A DNA stretch of 64,000 bases from Mycobacterium parmense (GTDB lineage Bacteria; Actinomycetota; Actinomycetes; Mycobacteriales; Mycobacteriaceae): positions 186,001 through 250,000 of the forward strand of contig NZ_AP022614.1 of assembly GCF_010730575.1 (NCBI RefSeq). Reading direction: 5' to 3'. Below the pieces are notes generated by a model. It made no database searches. It saw nothing but the letters and a program-made list of their open reading frames with translations, and was not told the origin of the DNA. Positions 1-10,336 of the stretch are shown one piece after another. The stretch's first letter is position 1, and each line of letters opens with the position of its first letter. The position numbers and the translations under genes were made by a program.

Positions 1-665
1 AGATACGCGATCACCGCCGCGATGATCAGGACGGCGAGCAGGTCGAGCTGGGGCAGGCCGAAGCGTTTCACCACCCAGCGAAGCGCGACCGCCAGCGCGA
101 CGGTCGTGACGCTGAGCACCACCGCCCGATAGTTGACCGCATCACCCTGGAACAACGTCAGGTAGGTGCGTTCGAGCACCTTCATCCGCCCGCTGCCCTT
201 GTCTTTGACACCGAGCGCGTTGCCCAGTTGTCCGACGGCGATCAGCAACGCCGCCGCGACCAGGAATCCGAGGATCACGGATTCGGAGATATAGCGGGTG
301 AGATCGCCGAGTTTGAACACGGCGATGAGGATCTGGAAAGCGCCGGCGAGAACGCCGATCACGAACAACGCCTCGGACACCACGGCGTGGTTCTCCGGAT
401 CCAGAAACGCCAGCGAACTGAACACCAGCAATGAGATCGCACTCGTCGGCCCGTTGATCAGGTGCGACGACGAGCCGAAGACCGAGGCGATCAGCGTCAC
501 GACGATGCACGAGTACACGCCGTATTTCGGATCGACGCCGGCCACCAGTGCATAGGTGATGCCCTGCGGCAGCGAAACGGCCGCGACGGTGACGCCGGCG
601 ACAAGGTCGCGACGGGCTTTCGTCGCGTCGTAGTTCAAGCCCTTCAGCCGCTCCGAAATGCTCAC
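1..665 (-). CDS. SulP-family sulfate/anion permease, 5' part only (gene runs off the left edge)
   Basis: Reading leftward from GTG at 665-663 gives an open frame of about 221 residues, beginning [20 protein letters not shown], with no stop before the window edge. The N-terminal part has the SulP pattern: a basic start, then [19 protein letters not shown], the loop motif [10 protein letters not shown], and several hydrophobic membrane segments. SulP proteins move sulfate or other anions across the inner membrane; the C-terminal STAS domain expected in the family would lie outside the window. The start overlaps the stop of the upstream sulfate-binding protein gene in a GTGA (662-665), so the two are probably translated together. 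Substrate specificity (sulfate versus bicarbonate or molybdate) is inferred only from this neighbour. Confidence 0.85.
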   Translation of the reverse strand, partial: MSISERLKGLNYDATKARRDLVAGVTVAAVSLPQGITYALVAGVDPKYGVYSCIVVTLIASVFGSSSHLINGPTSAISLLVFSSLAFLDPENHAVVSEALFVIGVLAGAFQILIAVFKLGDLTRYISESVILGFLVAAALLIAVGQLGNALGVKDKGSGRMKVLERTYLTLFQGDAVNYRAVVLSVTTVALAVALRWVVKRFGLPQLDLLAVLIIAAVIAY

Positions 666-1774
666 GCTTTCTTCGCCTTCCGCCGACCGTGGGCCGCCGC
701 GACCGTCGCCCGAGCAGGTGACGTGACGGTGTCGTAGATGCCGTTGTCGCCGAAGAACTTCTCCCGCGCGTCGTCCCAGTCCTTGGCAATCGAGGTGATC
801 GGGAAGAGATTGATGTCGGGCAACCGGTCGGTGTGTCGGGCGAGGATCTCCGGCTTGATCGGACGGTATCCCCTTTGGGCGATGATCTCCTGCGCGCGTT
901 CGGTGTACAGGTACTGCAGGTATGCCTTCGCGTATGCCAGCGTCTTGTCCGTGAGGTTCGCGTCGACCCAGGCGACGGCCGGCTCGGCCCGGATACTGAT
1001 TGGGGGATAGACGATTTCGAGGTCGTTCTTGTTCTCGGCGACCTCGCGGAGGGCTTCGTTCTCCCACGTCAAATGAACGTCGCCGATCCGCTCGACCGCA
1101 AAGGTGATTGCCGCGCCGCGGGCGCCCGCGTCGGCTACCGCGACGTGGCCCAACAACGCCTTGACGAACTCGAAAGCTTGGGCGTCGCTGCCTCCGCGGG
1201 TGGTGACCGCGCCCCAGGCGGCGAGAACGCTCAGCTTTCCGTTGCCGGAGCTGCGCGGGTTGGGGGAAACGATGGCGACGCCGTCTTTTACCAGATCGGG
1301 CCAGTCGTGGATCTGCTTCGGATTGCCCTTGTGGACGACGAAGACGATGGTCGAGGTGTAGGGCACCGAATTGTTCGGCAAGCGACTCTGCCAATTCGGG
1401 GGGATCAATCCGCGCTTGCGCAGCGCGTCGACATCACTGACCAGCGCCAGTGACACTACGCCGGCTTTCTGCTTGCCGGCGACGACATCAGCGGTCTGCC
1501 GTCCTGAACCGCCGTGCGATTGCTTGATTTCCAGCGTGACGCCGGCCTGCTGCCGAAATTGCGTGACGAAGGCCTTGTCCAGTTCGGCGTACAGTTCCCG
1601 GGTCGGGTCGTAGGAGACATTCAGAATCTGGTTCGGCGAGGTGTCGCCGTGCAAATTCTTGATCGCGATGAGGCTCGCCGCCACGACGATCGCGACGACG
1701 CCGACGATATTGAGCCAGGGAACGCGCAATCGGTATCCGCGGCGACCCGCCGCCGGTCGTTCCACGTCCGCCAT
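662..1774 (-). CDS. Sulfate-binding protein (Sbp/CysP-like), membrane anchored
   Basis: Encodes a 370-residue periplasmic-type binding protein. After a basic N-terminus there is one hydrophobic segment (about residues 20-40, [16 protein letters not shown]) with no lipobox cysteine, so it looks membrane anchored or signal-cleaved. The mature part starts with [19 protein letters not shown], and further on come [10 protein letters not shown] and WENEALREV, all typical of sulfate-binding proteins. I chose ATG 1774 over ATG 1786 because GGAGG at 1784-1780 sits five bases before it. The stop overlaps the start of a SulP permease. Sbp proteins usually feed ABC transporters (CysTWA), none of which is visible, so pairing with SulP is unusual. 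Confidence 0.85.
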   Translation of the reverse strand: MADVERPAAGRRGYRLRVPWLNIVGVVAIVVAASLIAIKNLHGDTSPNQILNVSYDPTRELYAELDKAFVTQFRQQAGVTLEIKQSHGGSGRQTADVVAGKQKAGVVSLALVSDVDALRKRGLIPPNWQSRLPNNSVPYTSTIVFVVHKGNPKQIHDWPDLVKDGVAIVSPNPRSSGNGKLSVLAAWGAVTTRGGSDAQAFEFVKALLGHVAVADAGARGAAITFAVERIGDVHLTWENEALREVAENKNDLEIVYPPISIRAEPAVAWVDANLTDKTLAYAKAYLQYLYTERAQEIIAQRGYRPIKPEILARHTDRLPDINLFPITSIAKDWDDAREKFFGDNGIYDTVTSPARATVAAAHGRRKAKKA

Positions 1775-1958
1775 TGCCGCCTCCATGCCGATCTCGACGT
1801 GTCCGATTGCCGGTCGCCGGTGACTGACTGTCGTCCGAAATCGCTCGGAGCAACGTCGGGCGATGGAGGATGCTAACGCGGTTTCTTCCGCGAATCACCG
1901 GTGCAAATCTGCGTGATTCAATAGCCGTCCGTGCGCGCGCCCTTCACGCGCATCCGTG

Positions 1959-2633
1959 TCACCAGACGTGGGGCAGCAACCGGTACCGCACCCGCTGCGC
2001 GTACTCGCGGTAGCCGGGCAACTCGGCGGTGAGCAACTTCTCCTCGTCGAGAATGCGGATCACCAACGCCACGACCCCCGGAATGACGAGCAGCAGCCCC
2101 CAGTAGGAATCGAGCGCCAGCGGGATGCCGACCATCATGACGATGTCGGCGGCATACATCGGATGCCGGACAACCCCGTATAGACCGGTGCAGGCCAGCG
2201 ACTGTCCCGCTTCGACGGTGACAGTGGCCGCGGCATAGCTGTTCTGGACGATCACGAGCATCGCGCCGGCGATCCCGATCCCCACGAGAGCGTCGCCGAT
2301 CAGTGAGACCGGCGCAGGAACCGCCGACCAGCCGAAGCGATGGTCCAGGGCGCTGAACGCCATCGTCGACGCGAGCGAGGCGAAGGAGACAGCCATGACG
2401 GCCTTCTGCACCGGCCTGGTCTCGGCCCGCGGGCCCGCCCGCAGACGGCGTTGCAAGGCAGCCGGATTCGTGCGCATCAGGTAGATGGTCGGAACCCAGG
2501 TGGACACGGTGAACACCGCCAGAAAGATCCACCCCTGCCAGTAGGCGAAGGTACATGCCGGCGCAAACAGCAGCACGCAGAAGACACCGAGTCCGACGAC
2601 GCCGGAGCCGACCGCGCGAAGGGTTGTTTTCAC
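1959..2633 (-). CDS. Integral membrane methyltransferase of the isoprenylcysteine-carboxyl-methyltransferase type (Rv1216c-like)
   Basis: A 224-residue protein with about five hydrophobic segments. The C-terminal half carries the ICMT/phospholipid-methyltransferase signature: GLYGVVRHPMYAADIV, then a conserved acidic pair in DEEKLLTAELPGYREYAQRV. Members bind S-adenosylmethionine at the membrane face and methylate lipids or prenylated substrates; the real substrate here is unknown. Start is GTG 2633, with AGGA of the upstream stop region (TAGGACGTCT) as ribosome binding site. It is the last gene of the leftward TetR / ATPase / permease operon, seven bases after the permease stop, so it may modify or protect against the same compounds the exporter handles. 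Confidence 0.8.
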   Translation of the reverse strand: MKTTLRAVGSGVVGLGVFCVLLFAPACTFAYWQGWIFLAVFTVSTWVPTIYLMRTNPAALQRRLRAGPRAETRPVQKAVMAVSFASLASTMAFSALDHRFGWSAVPAPVSLIGDALVGIGIAGAMLVIVQNSYAAATVTVEAGQSLACTGLYGVVRHPMYAADIVMMVGIPLALDSYWGLLLVIPGVVALVIRILDEEKLLTAELPGYREYAQRVRYRLLPHVW

Positions 2634-2640
2634 AGACGTC

Positions 2641-4281
2641 CTAGGTGCGCAGGTCTCGCAGCCGAAAGGCTCTGACGCCCAGCATGATCAGCGCGGCGTC
2701 GATGGCCAGCAGCCACAGCAGGGGCTGGACGGTGAAGCCGTCGCCGATCCGAGGAACGTGCGCGAAGGGTTCGAGGTCGAGCGCCCACTGCGGCAAGCCG
2801 GCCAACGAGCCGATCAGGTACAGGGCGATGAAGCCGACCAGCACGCCCCACGCGACCGGCGTGAACCGCGGCGCAAGACCGAACAGTCCGACGGTCACGG
2901 CCGGCCCGAGCCAGGCGGCCGGCAACTGCACGGCCGCGGTCGCGGTCACCACCGCCAGCTTGCCGCCGGCGTCGCCGGCGGCAACGCCGTACAGGAGCCC
3001 GCCCGCCGCTCCGGCGACCAGCATGGCCACCGCCGAACCGAGCAGAGCAGCCACCAAATGACTTGCCAGCCAACGAGTTCGTGAGACCGCGCCGGCGAGC
3101 GTCACGTCGGCCCGCAGGTCGGATTCCTCCTGGTACAGACGTAGGGTGAGCGAGATCGCGAATGCGGAGGCCACCATGCCCATCATGGTGAACGCCACCG
3201 CGACGAACGCGTCCTCGAGCGCGCTGGTTCCGCCCATCCGGGCGACGATGTCACGCGCCGCGCCGTCGCCGATCTGGTCGCCGATGCCGTGCGTGACGCT
3301 GCCCATCAGCAGGCCATAGAGGCACAGGCCCACCGTCCACAGCACCAGCGCACCGCGATCGAGCCGCCATGCCAGCCCGAAGACGTTGCTCAACCCCGGC
3401 GCGGCGGTGCCGGGTCCGGGCCGCTCGGCGACCAGCCCGGCGCCGACGTCACGGCTCGCGAGCAGTCGATACGCCACGGCGGTGAGCGTGGCCGCCGTGA
3501 CCAGATGCGCCAGCAGCAGCCACCAGCGGTCCCCGGCATAGGGCCGCACCTGCAACGACCAGCCCAGCGGCGAGAGCCACGACAACGCGGCGACGCCCGC
3601 ATCACCGATGGCGCGCAGCGTGAACGCGGCTCCCAGCACGGCGAAGGCGGCACCCCGGGCGAACCGTGCGTCCGGCGAAAGCTGTGCGGTCACCGCGGCC
3701 ACCGCAGTGAACACCAGGCCGGAACCCGCAAGCGCGGCGCCGAAAGCCAGCGAACCGGCGGCTGGGACGTCGGTGAACAGCAGGCCCGCTGCGCCGATCG
3801 CGCCGGTGGCGATCGACGCCCCGAACGACAACAGCAGTGCCGCGGTGAGGCCGGCGTACCGTCCGACCCCGGTCGAGTCGAGCAGTTCGGTCCGGCCGCT
3901 CTCCTCGTCCGCACGCGTGTGGCGGATAACGGTCAGGATGACGGCCACGGCGATCAGCACGTGGAACATGCCGGCCTTCCACGTGCCGACGGCTCCGAGG
4001 CTGTCGTTGTAGATCCGGCCGTAGAGTGCGCGCTGGGCCGGGCTGGCCATGATCGACGCCGCGAATTGGGCGCGTGCGGCGGGGGAGGGATAGACCTTTT
4101 CGATGCTGCCGACGTAGACCGTCGCCAGCGGCAGCGACAGCAGCAGCACCCACAGCGGCAGCGAGACCCGGTCGCGCCGCAAATAAAGACGCAGCATCCC
4201 CAGCGTGCCCGTGAGATTCGAAAGACGTTGCTGCGCAGAATGTTCGGGGATGCCCGGTCGGTCCAGCGCGGCGGTGCTCAT
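2641..4281 (-). CDS. ABC exporter permease (Rv1217c-like, tetronasin/antibiotic export type)
   Basis: A 546-residue polytopic membrane protein with about twelve hydrophobic segments arranged as two similar halves (residues 30-290 and 300-540), preceded by a 30-residue cytoplasmic tail. It matches the Rv1217c type of permease, which works with a separate ATPase to expel hydrophobic drugs. Its ATG (4281-4279) overlaps the TGA of the ATPase gene by four bases (ATGA), which couples translation of the two subunits. It carries no nucleotide-binding motifs of its own. The cargo cannot be read from the sequence; antibiotic export is known for the M. tuberculosis pair and inferred here. Confidence 0.9.
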   Translation of the reverse strand: MSTAALDRPGIPEHSAQQRLSNLTGTLGMLRLYLRRDRVSLPLWVLLLSLPLATVYVGSIEKVYPSPAARAQFAASIMASPAQRALYGRIYNDSLGAVGTWKAGMFHVLIAVAVILTVIRHTRADEESGRTELLDSTGVGRYAGLTAALLLSFGASIATGAIGAAGLLFTDVPAAGSLAFGAALAGSGLVFTAVAAVTAQLSPDARFARGAAFAVLGAAFTLRAIGDAGVAALSWLSPLGWSLQVRPYAGDRWWLLLAHLVTAATLTAVAYRLLASRDVGAGLVAERPGPGTAAPGLSNVFGLAWRLDRGALVLWTVGLCLYGLLMGSVTHGIGDQIGDGAARDIVARMGGTSALEDAFVAVAFTMMGMVASAFAISLTLRLYQEESDLRADVTLAGAVSRTRWLASHLVAALLGSAVAMLVAGAAGGLLYGVAAGDAGGKLAVVTATAAVQLPAAWLGPAVTVGLFGLAPRFTPVAWGVLVGFIALYLIGSLAGLPQWALDLEPFAHVPRIGDGFTVQPLLWLLAIDAALIMLGVRAFRLRDLRT

Positions 4282-5207
4282 CGCGCCGCCGCCTGGTGGC
4301 TGCGTTCGGTGCCGTAGTGGCGTAAGAACAGCTCCTCGAGGGTCGGCGGCTGGCTGACCAGGCTGCGCACGCCGGCGTCGGCGAGCACCCGGATGAGCTC
4401 CCCGAGGCTTTCGCTGTCGACCTGCGCGCGCACCGTGTTGCCGTCAACGCTGACGTCCTCGACCCCCTTGATCCGGCTGAGATCGCCCGGATCGCCGATC
4501 ATTTCGGCTCGGATCGAGGTGCGGCTGAGATGACGCATCGACGCCAGCGTCCCGCTCTCGATCGTCCTGCCGCCCCGGATGATGGTCACCCGCTCGCACA
4601 GCGCTTCGGTCTCCGCCAGGATGTGACTCGACAGCAAGACTGTAACGCCGCGATCGCGTGCCTCGGTGACGCACTGCTGAAAAACGTTCTCCATCAACGG
4701 GTCCAGTCCGCTGCTGGGCTCGTCGAGCAGCAGCAGGCCGGCCCGCGACGAGAAGGCGGAGATCAGCGAGACCTTCTGCCGGTTGCCTTTCGAATAGGTG
4801 CGTGCCTTCTTGTGTGGGTCGAGGTCGAAGCGTTCGATCAGCTCGGCGCGGCGGCGGTCGTCGATGCCCCCGCGCAGGCGGGCCAGCAGGTCGATGGTCT
4901 CGCCACCGGTCAGCGACGGCCACAACGTGACGTCGCCCGGCACATAGGCGATCCGTCGGTGCAACTCCACGGCGTCGGCCCACGGGTCACCGCCCAGTAG
5001 CCGCACGCTTCCGCCATCGGCCTTGGCCAGTCCCAGCAGGACGCGGATGGTGGTGGACTTGCCCGCGCCGTTCGGGCCGAGGAATCCGTGCACCTCCCCG
5101 GCGCCCACCGTCAGGTCGAGTCCGTCCAGGGCGCGCACCGCACCGAATGTCTTTGTCAGGCCGCGAATCTCGATCGGCGCGAAACTCGCGGACTGCTCAG
5201 CTGCCAT
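4278..5207 (-). CDS. ABC exporter ATP-binding protein (Rv1218c-like)
   Basis: A 309-residue ATPase that powers the adjacent permease. Visible motifs in order: Walker [10 protein letters not shown] (about residue 45), Q-loop region, a divergent signature YSKGNRQKV in place of LSGGQ, Walker [14 protein letters not shown], and the switch histidine in LLSSHIL. The divergent signature is common in the DrrA/CcmA-type drug export subfamily. The C-terminal 80 residues form the usual extra domain ending in [13 protein letters not shown]. The start lies 11 bases inside the end of the TetR gene, and the stop overlaps the permease start, so regulator, ATPase and permease form one translationally linked unit. 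Confidence 0.93.
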   Translation of the reverse strand: MAAEQSASFAPIEIRGLTKTFGAVRALDGLDLTVGAGEVHGFLGPNGAGKSTTIRVLLGLAKADGGSVRLLGGDPWADAVELHRRIAYVPGDVTLWPSLTGGETIDLLARLRGGIDDRRRAELIERFDLDPHKKARTYSKGNRQKVSLISAFSSRAGLLLLDEPSSGLDPLMENVFQQCVTEARDRGVTVLLSSHILAETEALCERVTIIRGGRTIESGTLASMRHLSRTSIRAEMIGDPGDLSRIKGVEDVSVDGNTVRAQVDSESLGELIRVLADAGVRSLVSQPPTLEELFLRHYGTERSHQAAAR

Positions 5208-5865
5208 GGGCTTCTCCTTGATCCTGTGCGGCTTGATCCTGTGCGGCTTGATCGTTAGCGGCCAGGAAGGCGTCGTACATGGTGCGGTCGACCATCAGCC
5301 CTTCGGTGTAGATCTCCAGCGCGGGCAACACCATCTCGCGGGCGTAGTCGCGCAGGACCGCACGGATATCCGTCGGGGTGTCGTGCATCTGCAGATAGAG
5401 CAGAAAGCCCCCGCCCCCGGTGATGCCGACATACCTGGCGCGCGCGCGGGGGTCCCGGCTGGGCTTGATGGTGCCGGCCCGCACGCCTTCGTCCAGGTAA
5501 CCCTCGGCGTTGTCGATCATCCTGCGCCACAACATCGTCGCCAGATCGCCGCCGGACTGCAGGCTGCGCACCAGGTAGGCCATCAGCGGCGCGTAGCTCT
5601 CGATCTCAGCCAGCTGTGCGAACCAGGTGGCGGGATCATTGGACTGCAGCGCCTCGGACTTGCTGGCGCGGATCTCCTCGGCGATGTAGTCGTCGCACGC
5701 CTTGCGCAGACCCTCCTTGGAGCCGAAGTGGTGGATCACCAGCGCGGCGCTCACGCCCGCCGCCTCGGCGATAGTGCGCAGCCCGACGGCGAAGCCGTGC
5801 TGCCCGAACTGCTCGATGGCCGCGTCGCGGATTCGCGCGGCGGCGGTCAGGTCGGCTGAACGCAT
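5197..5865 (-). CDS. TetR-family repressor of the ABC exporter (Rv1219c-like)
   Basis: A 222-residue regulator. Residues 8-55 form the DNA-binding domain ([16 protein letters not shown], then [20 protein letters not shown]); the rest is a helical ligand domain. It is the first gene of the leftward exporter operon, overlaps the ATPase gene by 11 bases, and has a palindromic element directly in front of its ATG, all consistent with autorepression relieved by an exported drug. Its extreme C-terminus is a low-complexity run ([12 protein letters not shown]) made by a 15-base tandem repeat. In M. tuberculosis Rv1219c is known to repress Rv1217c-Rv1218c; transfer of that role here rests on gene order and sequence. 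Confidence 0.9.
   Translation of the reverse strand: MRSADLTAAARIRDAAIEQFGQHGFAVGLRTIAEAAGVSAALVIHHFGSKEGLRKACDDYIAEEIRASKSEALQSNDPATWFAQLAEIESYAPLMAYLVRSLQSGGDLATMLWRRMIDNAEGYLDEGVRAGTIKPSRDPRARARYVGITGGGGFLLYLQMHDTPTDIRAVLRDYAREMVLPALEIYTEGLMVDRTMYDAFLAANDQAAQDQAAQDQGEAHGS
5217..5254 (-). repeat. 15-bp tandem repeat (about 2.5 copies) in the 3' end of the TetR gene
   Basis: The unit CTTGATCCTGTGCGG (plus strand) occurs at 5217-5231 and 5232-5246, followed by a partial third copy to 5254. In the coding frame it gives repeated DQAAQ units. Being a multiple of three, changes in copy number would alter tail length without breaking the frame, and they would also shift the distance to the overlapping ATPase start. 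Confidence 0.8.
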
Positions 5866-5893
5866 GTTCAGTACGCTAAACAGTCGTTCAGTC
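5866..5893. promoter_or_regulatory. Candidate operator in front of the TetR/exporter operon
   Basis: Immediately upstream of the repressor ATG there are two direct copies of GTTCAGT (5866-5872 and 5886-5892), and an imperfect inverted repeat CTAAAC-agtc-GTTCAG (5876-5891) matching at five of six positions. Position and symmetry suit an autoregulatory TetR site. Assignment is inference; no binding data are visible. Confidence 0.45.
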
Positions 5894-5971
5894 GCCGGTC
5901 AAGGTGGTGGCGCGTCAGGAATGCGTAAAGATCCCGCCCGGACGGGTCGCGGCGCGGCCGCCGCCCGGCAG

Positions 5972-6640
5972 CTAGTCGCGCACCGCGGCCAGCAGACCGT
6001 CGCCCAGCGGCACCAGCGCGGGGGTGAGCCGCTCGTCCTCGGCGATCAGGCGGGCGGCCTCGCGCACCGCGGCCACCTCGGCGTCGCGCGCCGAGGGGTC
6101 GGCGGCCCGTCCGCCCAGCGCCGCCCGGTGCACGACGATCACCCCGCCGGGCCGCAGCAGCCGCACACCCTCGACGACGTAGTCCGGCTGGTCGATCGGG
6201 TCGGCGTCGACGAAAACGAGGTCATAGGACTCGTCGGCGAGACGGGTGAGCACCTCCTGGGCGCGGCCGCCTATCAGCCGCGTGCGCGACGGGCCGACAC
6301 CGGCCTCGCTGAAGGCCTGCTTGGCCAGACGCAGATATTCGGGCTCGACGTCGATCGTCGTCAGGACGCCGTCCTCGCTCATTCCCGACAGCAACCACAG
6401 CCCGCTCACGCCGACACCGGTGCCCACCTCGGCGACGGCCTTGCCGCCACTGAGCTTGGCCAGCAGGCTCAACAGCGCGCCGACCGCGGGCGTCACCGCC
6501 CCGGCGCCGATGTCCTCGGCGCGCTCGCGCGTCGCCGACAGCAGCGCGTCCTCAGAGATCGATCCCTCGGCGTGGGCGAAGAGGGATTCGGCCCGGGTAC
6601 GGGCCGCTTGGCCGGGGGCTTCCGCGTCACTGCCGTCCAT
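5972..6640 (-). CDS. SAM-dependent O-methyltransferase (Rv1220c-like)
   Basis: A 222-residue class I methyltransferase of the catechol-O-methyltransferase-like family. The SAM-binding motif I is [17 protein letters not shown], followed by the acidic residue in [13 protein letters not shown], and then [17 protein letters not shown], which supplies the metal-binding acidic cluster of this family. The start at 6640 was chosen because [11 protein letters not shown] lines up with the short N-terminus of the tuberculosis homologue; the open frame extends 34 codons further but that part has no matching sequence. It is divergent from sigE, so its promoter region shares the sigE upstream DNA. The substrate is unknown. 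Confidence 0.88.
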   Translation of the reverse strand: MDGSDAEAPGQAARTRAESLFAHAEGSISEDALLSATRERAEDIGAGAVTPAVGALLSLLAKLSGGKAVAEVGTGVGVSGLWLLSGMSEDGVLTTIDVEPEYLRLAKQAFSEAGVGPSRTRLIGGRAQEVLTRLADESYDLVFVDADPIDQPDYVVEGVRLLRPGGVIVVHRAALGGRAADPSARDAEVAAVREAARLIAEDERLTPALVPLGDGLLAAVRD

Positions 6641-6763
6641 GCCCGCAGCGTATGCCAAATCGCGGCGCCGTCGGTCAGGCGCGCCTGGAACACCGAGCCC
6701 GGGCCGCCCCGTGACACGCCCGACGGGTGCAGCGCGTTTCAAGTCACATCCGGGTGGATATCT

Positions 6764-6808
6764 CCTGGACAGTCCAGGTAACGATCCGGTTTCTCAGGCT
6801 CAGCTCAG
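6764..6808 (+). promoter_or_regulatory. sigE upstream control region: perfect palindrome and CTCAG direct repeats (MprA-box-like)
   Basis: A perfect inverted repeat CCTGGA-cag-TCCAGG lies at 6764-6778. It is followed by three copies of CTCAG at 6793, 6799 and 6804. The response regulator MprA is known to drive sigE from a site made of loosely conserved direct repeats, and the CTCAG run is in the right place and style. The palindrome has no partner that I recognise. Reading these as regulatory sites is inference. Confidence 0.4.
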
Positions 6809-6852
6809 ACTGTTCATACGTCCGGCATACCAGGGCACGCGACGGTATCGGT

Positions 6853-7635
6853 ATGGATCGCGGAGCGCGGGGGACCGGGACTGGCTGGACCAGGAATAAG
6901 GAATGGCAGCTGCGTGTTGGCGCCAATGACGAATTGCCGTTGTTCGGCAAGTCGGATTCGGAGGAATTCATCATCACCACGCTTTTGAGCCCGTCCAGCA
7001 TGTCGCACGTGCAGGACTGTCCCGCAGACGGTTGGCTGGAGCCCGCCGAGGGGCTGCAGGGGACGGCGGTGTTCGACGCCACCGGCGACAAAGCCACCAT
7101 GCCATCGTGGGACGAGCTGGTGCGCCAGCACGCCGACCGCGTGTACCGGCTCGCCTACCGGCTTGCCGGCAACCAGCAGGACGCGGAGGACCTGACCCAG
7201 GAAACCTTCATCCGGGTCTTCCGGTCGGTGCAGAACTATCAGCCCGGGACGTTCGAGGGCTGGCTGCACCGCATCACCACCAACCTCTTCCTCGACATGG
7301 TGCGCAGGCGCGCACGCATCCGGATGGAAGCGCTCCCCGAGGATTACGACCGCGTGCCCGCCGACGAGCCGAACCCCGAGCAGATCTACCACGACTCTCG
7401 GCTCGGGCCTGACCTGCAGGCGGCGCTGGACTCGTTGCCCCCGGAGTTTCGCGCCGCGGTGGTGCTGTGCGACATCGAAGGCCTGTCCTACGAGGAGATC
7501 GGCGCCACCCTCGGCGTGAAGCTGGGCACCGTGCGCAGCCGCATCCACCGCGGACGTCAGGCGTTGCGCGACTATCTCGCCGCCCATCCTGAGCACGGCG
7601 CCGACGCCGGGACGTCCCGCGCCGCGTCGGCCTGA
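6853..7635 (+). CDS. sigE: ECF RNA polymerase sigma factor SigE
   Basis: Encodes SigE, the envelope- and heat-stress sigma factor. Region 2 runs over [18 protein letters not shown] to [13 protein letters not shown] and region 4 over [19 protein letters not shown] to [17 protein letters not shown], both nearly identical to the tuberculosis protein. ATG 6853 gives 260 residues, close to the 257 known. The frame is open back to ATG 6727, and an internal ATG at 7000 (MSHVQDCP) would give a shorter form; multiple SigE starts are known in M. tuberculosis. The variable N-terminal 55 residues are the only poorly conserved part. The anti-sigma gene rseA follows at 140 bases. Confidence 0.95.
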   Translation: MDRGARGTGTGWTRNKEWQLRVGANDELPLFGKSDSEEFIITTLLSPSSMSHVQDCPADGWLEPAEGLQGTAVFDATGDKATMPSWDELVRQHADRVYRLAYRLAGNQQDAEDLTQETFIRVFRSVQNYQPGTFEGWLHRITTNLFLDMVRRRARIRMEALPEDYDRVPADEPNPEQIYHDSRLGPDLQAALDSLPPEFRAAVVLCDIEGLSYEEIGATLGVKLGTVRSRIHRGRQALRDYLAAHPEHGADAGTSRAASA

Positions 7636-7774
7636 GGGTCCCGTTCGCCGGATCGTAGCCGGGTTGCGCGGCCCGATCTGATCACGAGCCAGCGTCTTTA
7701 AGCACTCCGGACGCGATTTAGGGCATCGCCTCGCGCTACATTCGAGGAGTGACCGGCAACGAAGGGAGTGGGTG

Positions 7775-8170
7775 ATGGCCGACCGAGGACATGTGTTCCG
7801 GCGCGCGTTCTCCTGGCTCCCCGCCCAGTTCGCCTCGCAAAGCGACGCCCCGGTGGGCGCGCCGCGCCAATTCGGTTCCACCGAACACCTGTCGGTCGAA
7901 GCGATCGCGGCGTTCGTCGACGGTGAGCTTCGGATGAACGCCCACCTGCGCGCCGCGCACCACCTTTCGCTGTGCCCGCAGTGCGCGGCCGAGGTCGACG
8001 ACCAGAGCCGGGCGCGGGCGGCGCTGCGCGATTCCCGCCCGATCCGCATCCCCAGCGCGCTGCTCGGGTTGCTGACCGACATCCCGCGCTGCTCGCCCGA
8101 GGACACGTCGGCGGCGTTGCCCGACCCGTGCGCCGAGCGCGAGTCGCGTGACCAGCGCAAGCGTCGCTAG
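7775..8170 (+). CDS. rseA: Anti-sigma-E factor RseA (zinc-associated)
   Basis: A 131-residue cytoplasmic anti-sigma factor that holds SigE inactive. The ZAS motif H-x3-C-x2-C is present as HLSLCPQC. The threonine in FGSTEHLS corresponds to Thr39 of the tuberculosis protein, which PknB phosphorylates to trigger ClpC1P2 degradation, so the release switch looks conserved. ATG 7775 is preferred over GTG 7772 because GAAGGGAG (7761-7768) is well spaced from it. The C-terminal tail is about 20 residues shorter than the tuberculosis form and lacks its Gly/Ser-rich stretch. Confidence 0.92.
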   Translation: MADRGHVFRRAFSWLPAQFASQSDAPVGAPRQFGSTEHLSVEAIAAFVDGELRMNAHLRAAHHLSLCPQCAAEVDDQSRARAALRDSRPIRIPSALLGLLTDIPRCSPEDTSAALPDPCAERESRDQRKRR

Positions 8171-8265
8171 CGCGACGCCGGGAAACCCACGCTGAGAATG
8201 GACTGTCGGGCCGGGGGACTACGCATCCGACGCGCGCGTGCTCGCGGGCGCCGGGCCGCCGATCC

Positions 8266-9920
<1,655 letters not shown>

Positions 9921-10319
9921 GTGTTCTCCAGCCTGAGTTGGGAACATCTCCTGGTCCTCGTCGTGGTCGGGCTGGTGATCCTCGGCCCCGAGCGGCTTCC
10001 GGGCGCGATCCGGTGGACGTCGAATGCGCTGCGGCAGACGCGCGACTACCTCAGCGGCGTCACCACTCAACTGCGCGAGGACCTCGGGCCGGAGTTCGAC
10101 GAGCTGCGCGTCCCGCTGAGCGAGTTACAGAAATTCCGGGGGATGACGCCCCGGGCCGCGCTGACCAAGCATCTGCTCGACGGCGACGATTCGTTCTTCA
10201 CGGGGAACTTCGACAGGCCCGAACGACCCGTTGACGGAACTCCTGCCAAGCCGGTCGAGCCGCCCCGGCCGGCGCACCCCCCGGGCGGCCCCGCACCGTT
10301 CGACGCCGACGCGACCTGA
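9921..10319 (+). CDS. tatB: Sec-independent protein translocase subunit TatB
   Basis: A 132-residue Tat component that receives folded, twin-arginine precursors with TatC. One N-terminal membrane helix ([19 protein letters not shown], including the conserved GPERLP hinge) is followed by an amphipathic helix and a charged, Pro-rich tail. GTG 9921 starts directly after the htrA TAA with no gap. The next gene, mrp, is convergent and ends 17 bases away, whereas in M. tuberculosis four genes (Rv1225c to lpqX) separate tatB from mrp. Confidence 0.93.
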   Translation: MFSSLSWEHLLVLVVVGLVILGPERLPGAIRWTSNALRQTRDYLSGVTTQLREDLGPEFDELRVPLSELQKFRGMTPRAALTKHLLDGDDSFFTGNFDRPERPVDGTPAKPVEPPRPAHPPGGPAPFDADAT

Positions 10320-10336
10320 CGGTCCGCGATCTGTGC

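Noticed and set aside
1787..1958. Sulfur-regulated riboswitch or operator upstream of the sulfate-binding protein
   Set aside because: No stable stem-loop set or known binding motif could be found by eye in this 170-base gap.
7676..7745. Separate promoter for rseA from TACATT near 7738
   Set aside because: The nearest -35-like element is 14 bases away, too short for a standard promoter; cotranscription with sigE is simpler.
8171..8265. A SigE/SigH-type promoter for htrA (GGGAAA near 8180)
   Set aside because: The -35 is only a partial match and no GTT-type -10 lies at the right distance, so I do not claim it.
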